A DNA stretch of 64,000 nucleotides from the NCBI RefSeq assembly GCF_007655135.1, contig NC_045132.1, positions 8,494,001-8,558,000 on the forward strand, given 5' to 3'. The translations under genes and the position numbers were made by a program. Below, one piece after another: positions 46,047-55,329 of the stretch (its first letter is position 1; each line of letters starts with the position of its first letter). The notes beneath the pieces are model-generated. The model ran no database searches. It saw nothing but the letters and a program-made list of their open reading frames with translations, and was not told the DNA's origin. This DNA comes from Punica granatum. Lineage: Eukaryota; Streptophyta; Magnoliopsida; Myrtales; Lythraceae.

Positions 46047-49000
46047 TTAGAATGGTTTTAAACCCATCTTAGCGGTGGTACTCTTAACCAAATTTCTTGA
46101 CAAACCTTTCGTCAATGGGTCCGCTAAATTGTCAATTGACCTAACATAGGTAACAGTTATCACACTGTCCCCAATCAATTGTCTCACATACTCATGTCTC
46201 AAACTTATATGTCTAGACTTTCCATTATACACCTTATTATACGCTCGAGACATGGTGGATTCACTATCACAATATATAGAAATGGCGAACCTACGTTGTG
46301 GCCACAACTTTATATCTAGTAAGAGATCTCTTAGTCATTCCGCTTCCTTGCCGGCAGCCGCCAAGGCTATAAATTCAGCCTCCATGGTTGAATGTGAGAT
46401 ACAAGTTTGTTTCTTGGAGGCTCAATTAATGGCTCCACCTCCAATCGTAAAAATCCATCCCGATGTGGACTTATTGTCACTTAGACTCGTAATCCAACTT
46501 GCATATGAATAACCTTCTAGTACCGCGGGATAATCACCATAGAATAATCCCAAATTTTTTGTCTTCCTAAGATAACCAAGAATCCTACAAATTCCTTTCC
46601 AATGATCGATACTAGGACAACTTGTAAATCTTGCCAATTTGCACACAACAAATGCGATATCGGGTCTAGTGCAATGCATTGCATACATTAGACTTCCAAT
46701 TGCGTTAGCGTACTCTAATTGCGCTATAGCCCTGCCGTTATTATCACTTAACTTGAAGTTCAGATCGAATAGAGTATTTGAATCCTTGATATTCAAGTGT
46801 TTGAACTTCTCCAATACTTTCTCGATGTAGTGAGATTGGCTTAGTGCAAAGCCCCTTTCATGCTTTTGCACCTTTATACCTAGGATTATATCTACCTTGT
46901 TGAGATCTTTCATTTTAAAATTCGAGGTTAGATACTCTTTGGTCTCATGAACACCTTCCAAATTCGTCCCAAAGATCAACAAATCGTCCACATAGAGACA
47001 AATAATTACACCGTACCTATCAGTGAATTTAGTGTAAATACACTTATCCGCACAATTATGCGAAAAACCATATGACAAAATAACCGAGTGAAATTTCTCA
47101 TGCCACTGTTTAGGCACTTATTTCAAGCCATATAATGACTTGATCAATTTACACACCTTATGTTCATTCCCGAGAAGCACAAAGCCTTCCGGTTGCTCCA
47201 TGTAGACTTCCTCTTCGAGATCACCATTCAAAAAGGCCATCTTAACATCCATTTGATGCACATGTAACTTATGGATAAATGCAAGTGCCATATGGACTCG
47301 AATGGAAGTCATCCTAGCCACCGATGCATAGGTGTCAAAATAATCTAGGCCTTTATTTTGTCTAAATCCTTTTGCCACCAATCTAGCCTTAAAAGTCGGA
47401 GAACCCCCGGTTGGGTTATTCTTCCTTTTAAACACCCATTTACACCCGATAGGCTTCGATCCTTGAGGAAGATTAACTAGAACCCAAGTATTGTTGAACA
47501 ATATTGAATCCATTTCATCATTGATCGCCTCTTTCCAAAATGCTGCATCCCTAGAAGCCATGGCTTCACCATAGGTTTGTGGATCATCTTCCACATTAAG
47601 CATTATGGGGATCTTCCTAATTACGGATTCTCTATCTCCCTCAACGAGATATGCTAGAGATTGCGAGGATATGAAATCAGGACCAAAGTCTTTTTCTTTT
47701 CTCACTCTTTGACTTTTCCTCGGCTCCGTATCCTTATTGTCACAAAGACGTCTCTTGTTTTGATCACTTGAGATCATTGGTTCATATTCTTGTTCCGAAT
47801 CCACTGAATCGTCGAAGACTTACTCTCAATGAATACAACTTCTCTCGTTTCAATTATCGTATTTGACACTAAGTTAAGAACACGATAAGTTTTAGAATGT
47901 TGGGCATATCCAACGAATACATCCTTAATGGCTCTTGGTCCTAATTTTGTTCTCTGTTGGTCGGGAACTCTATAGTAAGCCAAACACCCCCACACTTTGA
48001 AATAATCTAAGTTTGGCTTCCGACCCTTCCATAACTCATATGGAGATACCTTGAATTTTCTCGATGGTATCCTATTAAGGATATGAAACGCAATCAATAA
48101 TGCTTCACCCCATAGGTTATATGGAAGTTTAGTATTTAACAACATCGAGTTAACCATATCCACTAAGGTACGGTTCTTTCTTTCCGCCAAACCATTTTAT
48201 TGCGGAGTATACGGCGCGGAACACTCATGTACCACACCTTGTTCCTCACAAAATATATCAAATATATTGGAAAAGTATTTACGACCTCTATCACTACGAA
48301 GCACTTTGATTTTCTTGTTAAACAAATTCTCAACCTTATTCTTAAAACGTTTAAACATACCAAAAGCCTCGTCTTTACTCCTCATGAGATACACATAAGT
48401 AAATCTTGAGAAGTCATCAATAAAAATGATAAAATATTGTTTTCCACCTCTTGTTAGAATTCCATTTAATTCACAAACATCCGAATGGATCAAATCTAAC
48501 ACTTGTGAATTTCTTTCACATTTTTTAAGAAACGGTTTCTTGGTAATTTTTTATTGAACACAAATTTCACATTTATCCACAAGTTTATCATCACTTAGAT
48601 TGATGTAACCATTCTTTTGCATATATTGTAAAGTTTTAAAATTAAAATGTGCTAAATGCGCATGCCATAAAGGATAAGATTCAACAATATAAACAAAAGA
48701 ATTAGCTTTATTCATATCAATGCTCAACTTGAACATGCCCTCGCTACAATATCCCTTTCCCAAATACATATCACCCTTAAGCAAGACTAACTTATTGGAT
48801 TCTAATATAACATTGAACCCTTTGTTGCACAAAAGACTCGCGAACAGTAAATTCTTTCTTACATCAGGAACATGCAACACATTGATTAAGATCAATTTCT
48901 TCCCGGATGTAAGGTTGAGTTCCACTGTCCCTTGACAGAGCACCTTGACCGATTGATGGTTGCCCATAAGTACCTCACGGTTTGCCACTGGTTCATAGCT

Positions 49001-49818
49001 CTTGAATTGTTGCCGGTCGTTACACACATGGACAGTAGCTCCGGAGTCGAGCCACCAATTATAGGACTCATCGGTCATGGCTATGTTGAGTTCGGTAATC
49101 ATACCAATCTCCAAGCTCTCGATTCCTCCTATAACCATGGCCACTAAGTTCATGTCCTCAACCATATTGGCTTTGGAAATTGTGGCATCTTTCTCTTTTT
49201 TGAGAAGTTTACAATCCTTAATGTAGTGCCCTTTCTTATTGCAATGATAGCAATTGAGAGACTTTCTCTTCTTGTCTTGCGTGTCCTCGGTCTCGGACGT
49301 AGCCTTTCGCTTGCCTTTCCGAGAGTTCTTGTACTCACTCACATGGTTGACCTTAGAACCTTGGGAAAGATACATCGCATTGCGCTTCGAGTTTCCTCTT
49401 CAATACGCAAATGCCTAAGTATTTTCTCCACAGTGAAGTCCTCCGCCATATGCAGGAGTTTCTTCCGGTAATCGTTCCAAGACGAGGGTAACTTAGAGAT
49501 ACTAGCCCTGACTTGTAGCGATTCCGGAATAATAACTTTCAGGTCACGAAACCTGCTTACAAGGATTTGTAGTTCATGGACTTGATCCATGATAGGGACA
49601 CTATCGAGTATTTTGAATTCGAAATACTTCATCATTAAAAATTTATCGGTACCTTGTCGCTCGGTATTGTATTTCTCCTCAAGAGCTTTCCATATCTCCA
49701 TCGGGGACTGCATCGACATGTAGAGATCGTATAGTCGATCGGACAAAGTGTTAAGGATGTGTCCACGACATGTGAATTGGTTCATCACTTTGAACGCGGT
49801 GGTAGCCTCTATCACCAT
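46047..49818 (-). pseudogene. Copia C1 gag-pol, broken
   Basis: Gag starts at 49818 (MVIEATTAFKVMNQ) and then lacks some 80 residues present in copy 2, resuming at GHILNTLSDRLYDLYM. A frameshift near 49360 precedes the zinc knuckle CYHCNKKGHYIKDC. Protease keeps WWLDSGATVHVC. GAG-pre-integrase reads WHAHLAHFNFKTLQYM...CEIC; integrase keeps LIHSDVCE, LRSDRG and NGLAERKNRT, broken by stops near 48548 and 48191-48193 (CAA to TAA). A one-base shift near 47800 precedes RT, which has VHQMDVKMAFLNGDL, a stop at 47118-47120 (CAA to TAA) and an intact LYVDDLL. RNase H has two TGG-to-TGA stops (about 46419 and 46335) and ends PLTKGLSRN. Non-functional, but all domains except the gag gap are present and in order. 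Confidence 0.93.
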
Positions 49819-49823
49819 CTTCA

Positions 49824-49836
49824 ATAGTTCTCTTTG
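49824..49836 (-). promoter_or_regulatory. Unusual primer-binding position: self-complementary motif, copy 1
   Basis: Read on the minus strand, the 5' LTR ends CCAACA, then AT, then CAAAGAGAACTAT (49836-49824), where a tRNA-complementary PBS should be. The usual Copia PBS TGGTATCAGAGC is absent. The exact reverse complement ATAGTTCTCTTTG lies in the same LTR at 49934-49922 (14 bp counting one more base on each side). See findings. Confidence 0.6.
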
Positions 49837-49838
49837 AT

Positions 49839-50471
49839 TGTTGGTGAAATGTGTGGAGACGATCAATCCAGAGGCGATGTGGGGTTAACACGATAGGATT
49901 TAAGGCGCGAAAGACGCTTTCCAAAGAGAACTATTTACCCCCACACTTTAGTTGCTAGAGTGTTAAGGCAAAGGTTCTCTCGGGATACAACGAAACCTTA
50001 TGAATTCCTTCAATTAGCAAAATCGAGGAATTTTCTAACTCGCACTCTAATTTCTGGAATTTGTGATTAATCATTTGAGCACTATAGCCTCTCTATTTAT
50101 ATGCACTCAATGGACACTATCGAAGAGTCAAAACCCTTCGTATTGGACGTAACTCTTAGATGAAACATCACCCATGAATGGACACTATCGAAGAGTTAGA
50201 ACCCTTCGTATTGGACATAACTCTTGGATGAAATATCACCCATGAATGGACACTATTGAAGAGTCAGAGCCCTTCGTATTGGACGTAACTCTTAGATGTA
50301 ACATCACCCATGAATGGTCACTTCCATATACATTACTTGTCTTGCACTCAAATATATCCATTAAATAAATGAACCTTCTCTTTTTAACCCGAATTCGTCC
50401 AAGTACTCATGAATCACACTACGTGACCCATTAATAAAATCCAATGAATTTGCAAACTATAATTTCCAACA
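49839..50471 (-). mobile_element. 5' LTR of Copia C1 (copy 1)
   Basis: 633 bp; on the minus strand TGTTGGAAATTATAG...TTTCACCAACA. Three 68-bp U3 repeats at 50109-50312, then the TATA box CATATAAATAGAG (about 50105-50093). Flanked on the right by the CTTCT duplication. Confidence 0.95.
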
Positions 50472-50476
50472 CTTCT

Positions 50477-51000
50477 AAATCAGTTCCTTTACCATTTGTC
50501 AAACTTAAAATAGCTGCACTCGAAAGGACTTCACTCAACGAGGATAACATTCACACATTATAATTAAGCCCTCCAACGTATGCAAGATTCATTTAGATCA
50601 AGCAAAACTATAAAGAATTCTAGTTTCCACGTGAGACTAGCTGTTGAGAGTATAGAGTCGCGCTGAAATGTTCACTTGGAAAAAAAAAAGTCATACTGAA
50701 TAATTAGAGAGAATCAAGGCATATAAATAGATGATATTCGCAATGCTACTAATTTGTCTCTGTCATTCCTGATAGTACAACAGTAACAAAATTTGCCTAC
50801 TGACGGTCCTAACGGCACTATTGTATTAGTCTGCGTTTCCTAAATACCCTTTAGACTTAGGAAAACATTCTTTGATATCCCTCGAAGTGTATTTTTAGTT
50901 TTATTCCTTAACCGCACCTATGTAACCTTATATGTAGATTAAGCCTTCTATCTACTGATCATCTCTCTCTAAGCATAACTCTTCTAACCTCCAAGTGTAT
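50477..51000. other. Intergenic DNA, no gene seen
   Basis: No open frame, recognised repeat or RNA gene. Confidence 0.5.
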
Positions 51001-51375
51001 TTTTAGTTTTGGTTCCTCTCTCATCATCGAGCCAAATTCCAAGATTGCTTTATCCTGGATAACTAAAGCTATTGGCTCACCATGGAAATATCGGAGCATA
51101 ATCTTGGACATTTAGTTGTCTGTTATGCACTTCACTTTGGTTCGGTACCAATACTTTTCTAAAGAATCCAATGGTTTTATGGACTGTTTAGCCAAATTGA
51201 GTGTTGATAGGCCCTCGGATTTTATTACATGGTTGTGGGGATTGTCTTGTATCTCTTTTGTAAATGTCTCATTGTACTTCTCCTTATTTGTGGTTGTTTC
51301 TGATTCTTTTATAAACCTTTGATATTCAGCTTATAAGATCACATCTATTAATAAAATTTGAATGAGTTAGCAAAA
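51001..51375 (+). mobile_element. 5'-truncated LINE, RNase H tail
   Basis: In the frame of 51116-51322, ESNGFMDCLAKLSVDRPSDF resembles the C-terminal RNase H of plant LINEs (R-x-x-N-x-x-A-D-x-L-A-K pattern), and the upstream sequence SPWKYRSIILDI fits the helix before it. The stretch ends in AATAAAATTTGAATGAG and AGCAAAAAAAGAAAAA, compatible with a LINE 3' end and poly(A) tail. No target duplication was identified; the match is short. Confidence 0.4.
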
Positions 51376-51866
51376 AAAGAAAAACTCTTCATCAATTAAT
51401 GTTCTCTTGAAATATAATAACTACAAATTAATTATACTTATTCATTATGCATTTAAATTTTATTTTATATCAATATCAGTTCTAAATATAAAAGTGTCAA
51501 ACTCCACACTTATTTTTTTCGGTAAGGGTGAAAGTCCACAATTTGATCCTCCCAAAGACACCCATATAATGACTCCGAAAATCCTAAAATGGCCTTTTTA
51601 CAATAAAAGGTCTATGTGTCCCTTTTTCTCTCATCTCCAATAAAAGGTGAATAAAAATTACTGCGAAGAAATAAACAGAAAAGGAAGAAAATTTCTTTTA
51701 TATTAGTTAAAAGAGCTAGCGAAGCCTTTATTTTAGATAACATAATTGTTTGTAAATTGAAGTTTGGACAATTCAAAAAAAAAAAGGACATCTTATTACA
51801 ATTACTTCATTGCCTGGCTTTATTTATATCCATCACAAGGTTTCTAATATTCTTTGCCTTTTATGA
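51376..51866. other. AT-rich intergenic DNA
   Basis: A 78-codon frame at 51407-51643 has no recognised family. Nothing else is seen. Confidence 0.5.
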
Positions 51867-52300
51867 TAAACAATGGGGGTTATTACATCAGATACCCACC
51901 GTATCATCCGTTTTTCAAAACTATCATATGGTTTAAAAATTATCTAGAAGGGTCAATGGTTTACATCTGGTTCTAAACTATAATGGTGTTAATTTCTCCG
52001 TCAATATTTAACGTTGTTGCCAACATGAAATGTAAGTGGACCCATTCTTACCACCGTGGATCTTTACCGGAGATAAATTTGAGAAAAAAATTAAAATCAT
52101 GGGATATATTTGAAAAAAATTAGAATCATGGGATAGGATTGGAGCCTACTTACGGTTTCATTAACGGATAAATTGACGGTATGATAGATTTGTAACAAGA
52201 TGCAAACCATAGACATTTTTGTGTAATTTTTAAAGCATGTGATAGATTTGAGAAAACGGTAAAACCATGGGATATATGGCATAATAACCCCTAAACAATA
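51867..52300. mobile_element. 418-bp Mutator-type MITE with 8-bp target duplication
   Basis: Element 51875-52292 between TAAACAAT (51867-51874) and TAAACAAT (52293-52300). The arms are inverted for about 130 bp: GGGGTTATTA, ATCCGTTTTTCAAAACTATCA and GGTTTAAAAATTA on the left; the right arm, reverse-complemented, gives GGGGTTATTATG, ACCGTTTTCTCAAATCTATC and GCTTTAAAAATTA. Non-coding. Confidence 0.85.
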
Positions 52301-53394
52301 TGTATATTTGGGATTGTAGTGAGAGGTTACACTTTTACCAATGTATTTAGCATAGTCGATGTTTCGTGAGAAACTTCAAGCAGTTATAATTTATGTTAAA
52401 TTTGATTCCTGCAATCATAATTGATTAATAAGTTAATAGGTAATTTATGAAATATACTAATATTTATTATATATTTCAAGCATTTTATAATGAACGATCT
52501 ATTCAGTTGTAATCCTTTCATGTTCCTGTCTTCCAAACATTTTGATTTATTCTTATGTAATAAGTTATTTTATTTCACAAAGAAAAAACTCCCTGTTGCA
52601 TAATCATGTCCACGATTATATTCGAATTCTAATTGAGTTTGATAATTAGTTGATTTATTATTTTCCTTAGGATAAAAGGTTAATATAATTGAATAGGCTA
52701 ATTTATTTTTAATTTGGTCCTTGCTATTTTTGGTTTTTGGGTAAGGCGGTCTTTGCTAATGAAAAGAAAAAGCAAAGGAAAGAATGAGTTATAAGTATCC
52801 AATATTCTATGTCAAAGAATATGATGAAGATGAAGCTCCTAACTAATTTATTTTTGGCATAGAACTACGTACGGGAATGTGAAGGAAGAGGAAGTTACAT
52901 TAGGGCAACTCCTTCAAGGCTGGAAATAAGAGTAAACTAGTCCGCCTGGGCTTTTGCAAATTAAATTTTTGAATTTATAGATTGGATATATTGTTAGACT
53001 TTTGTCATGAGATTCCATTTAAGTTACGAAAGTATCCCATAATAATTATTTTTCTTAAGTAAACATGATATGATAAACGTAATCATAATGTACACCTTTC
53101 TAATGTTTTGGTTTTCTGTTTTAGAAACAAGCAACAAAAAAAAATTATGTATTTAGTGTAGATTAAATTCGAAGAGATTTTCAATCTTGAGTTTAAGATT
53201 TTCCAAAAAGGATTATGTGACATGTTTTCCTTGCATGAATGAGAGCCTCTTCTTGCAAAAATCTAAGGAGTCTACTCTAAATACCTCTTAAATGTAATTC
53301 ATATTCTGATATACACATTCCTAATTTTTTTTTTGTTTTAGAAAACACTAAATAAAAATATTATAAATTTAATGCAAAGACTCAAAGAGACTTA
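52301..53394. other. AT-rich intergenic DNA, no gene seen
   Basis: Stops throughout; no recognised repeat. Confidence 0.5.
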
Positions 53395-53575
53395 GGTGAC
53401 ATTTAGTTTTAGAATTCAAATTCTACTTGACTCCACCCCATTATTCCTTTTAACTCAACAATATAATCATTATTTTTTTTTCTCAAATTTAATAATAAAT
53501 CTTGCACACACTTTTCTTAACGATTGTTATAACTATTTTTTTAATAATAAAATTTTCCATCTACTTTTAATCCAT
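53395..53575. mobile_element. Partial MITE related to 5684-6012
   Basis: GTGACATTTAGTTTTAGAATTC, then TTCTACTTGACTCCACCCC and AACTCAACAATATAATCA, matching the interior phrases of the MITE in LTR G. The right end is replaced by a TA microsatellite (53574-53592). Confidence 0.4.
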
Positions 53576-53592
53576 ATATATATATATATATA

Positions 53593-54117
53593 GATAACCA
53601 ATCTTTGCATGAATGGAACTCTCTCTCATTGCAAGAAAACCTAAGGAGTCAGCTATAATAGATTGAATAAAAAATTAGCTTAAAGAGAGACAAAATAACT
53701 GTTGTTGGAAGAAGTGGTACCAAAAGCTCGTTACCAAGATACAAAATATTCTTTTAGTATTTATGTGATTTCGGTTCTTAATCATTTTTGTCCAAAACAA
53801 TGTGTATCCCAATGTGTATCCCATTACAACAAAATATTCCTTTTTTCATAATTAACAATTATTCAGACATATTACTATCAATTTATTTTAAATGATATTA
53901 ACAAACTTGTTTTTCCAGGCTGTTGACTACAACCATTTATAAGATTATATATTCAAGCAAGCTAATATCTCAATATCGGCGGCTGGCATGCATATTTTGC
54001 TCCATTTTTTTCATTTTTGTACTGGGGCACAGTACGGCGCTTAAGCCAATCAATGTCATTATTTTTTCCAGTTATAAGGGAGGTCATGACCGAATTTGTA
54101 TAATGAAATAAAAATTT
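53593..54117. other. AT-rich intergenic DNA
   Basis: No gene; the 62-codon frame 53923-54111 has no family resemblance. Confidence 0.45.
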
Positions 54118-54222
54118 TAAATATATCTAATAAATGGGCACGGGTAGTCCTACATAAGTATCGAAATTGGGACCTCTTGTTAATCCAGGCGAGGGCATAA
54201 GCTACTATGTTATACCCTCTTT
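54118..54222 (-). mobile_element. tRNA-derived SINE-like element
   Basis: Minus strand: AACATAGTAGCTTATGCCCTC, CTGGATTAACAAGAGGTCCC, TTCGATACTTATGTAGGAC, CCCGTGCCCATTTATTAGA. Same layout as 40960-41078 (A-box-like start, AACAAGAGGT then TTCGATAC as B-box-like). Confidence 0.5.
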
Positions 54223-54680
54223 GATAATAAATGGCATATATTTCTCTTTTAGACATTTCAAGTTCCACATATTTGCATATATGGTCTGAATTTCATACTC
54301 TGTTAATTTGGTAATAAAATATACATACACAATTAAACCTGGAATTATAAAAATGCCGTCAACATGAAACCCTCTGGATATGCTACAAGTAAAACAATGA
54401 ATGAGCATCAACACCTTCTCTCATTAACCCAAAAAAAAAGAAAAAAAAGAAAAGAAAAGGTGGCGAGTGCTAGTAGGCGAACTTGAGGACCTCAAAAGAT
54501 TGAAATGAAAAGAATTCAGGATAATGGTGATCACACCCTCGAAGTGTCGGTGTGGCGCACGTTGTTGAGTGAGCTAGTCACCATTTGTGGTGTAGAGTTG
54601 ATTCGTCACCTCCTTCCGGCAAGGAAGCCCCTCTTATTCGAGCACTCCAAAGTCTAGGCCATCACGAACAAGGTTATAAG
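54223..54680. other. Intergenic DNA left of Copia copy 2
   Basis: An A-rich tract at 54430-54460 and a GC-richer 54460-54670 of unknown origin; no gene. Confidence 0.45.
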
Positions 54681-55215
54681 TGTTGGAAATTATAGATTGC
54701 AAATTCATTGAATTTTATTAATGGGTCACTTAGTGTAATTCATGAGTACTTGGACGAATTCGGGTTACGAAGTGAATGTTCATTCATTCAATGGATACAT
54801 TTGAGTGCAAGACAAGTAATGTATATGGAAGTGTCTACATTAACTAAGTGTTCATGTAAGATCATTAATTGTTTATCCATGGGTGATGTTCCATCTAAGA
54901 GTTACATCCAATACGAAGGGTTCTAACTCTTCGATAGTGTTCATTGAGTGCATATAAATAGAGACGATATAGTGCTCAAATTATATTTAAAAAATTCTAG
55001 AAATCAGAGTGAGAGTTAGGGAATTCCTCGATTTTGCTAGTTGAAGGAATTCATAAGGTTTCTTTGTATCCTGGGAGGACCTTTGCCTTAACCCTCTAGC
55101 AACTTTGTGTGGGGGCAAATAGTTCTTTTTGGAAAGCGTCATTCGCGCCTCGAATCCTATCGTGTTAACCCCATATCGCCTCCGGATCGATCGTCTCCAC
55201 CCATTTTCCCCAACA
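54681..55215 (+). mobile_element. 5' LTR of Copia C1 (copy 2)
   Basis: 535 bp, TGTTGGAAATTATAG...TTTCCCCAACA. It holds only one 68-bp U3 unit (54878-54945) where copy 1 has three. TATA box CATATAAATAGAG at 54951. Followed by AT and CAAAGAGAACTAT (55218-55230), then the gag ATG at 55237. Confidence 0.93.
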
Positions 55216-55217
55216 AT

Positions 55218-55230
55218 CAAAGAGAACTAT
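55218..55230 (+). promoter_or_regulatory. Unusual primer-binding position: self-complementary motif, copy 2
   Basis: CAAAGAGAACTAT two bases after the LTR end; the partner in the LTR is ATAGTTCTTTTTG (55119-55131). One base differs from copy 1, but in RNA it forms a G-U pair, so all 13 positions still pair. The gag ATG is only 21 bases after the LTR. Confidence 0.6.
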
Positions 55231-55236
55231 CTTGAG

Positions 55237-55329
55237 ATGGCGACGGAGGCTACCACCGCGTTCAAAGTGATGAACCAAGAGTTCGTGAAACTCGATCGAT
55301 TTGACGGCACAAACTTCAACCGCTGGAAG
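55237..55329 (+). pseudogene. Copia C1 copy 2: gag amino-terminal part
   Basis: Thirty-one codons starting MATEATTAFKVMNQEFVKL and running through FDGTNFNRWK, the conserved N-terminal region of plant Copia gag. The frame is cut exactly at the GGAAG duplication by the nested solo LTR; gag resumes at 60699. Confidence 0.9.

Larger units (their letters stand above)
44917..50476 (-). mobile_element. Full-length decayed Copia element (family C1), minus strand
   Basis: Perfect 5-bp duplication CTTCT (44917-44921 and 50472-50476). LTRs at 44922-45553 (3' LTR) and 49839-50471 (5' LTR), 632 and 633 bp, TGTTGG...CCAACA, differing by several percent. The order on the minus strand is gag, zinc knuckle, protease, integrase, RT, RNase H, as in Ty1/copia. 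A second copy of the family lies at 54681-63773. Gag has an internal deletion, and stops and frameshifts make it non-functional. Confidence 0.95.

Noticed and set aside
46252..46512. 86-codon + strand frame, and other + strand frames over 46250-49500
   Set aside because: Shadows of the minus-strand Copia gag-pol.
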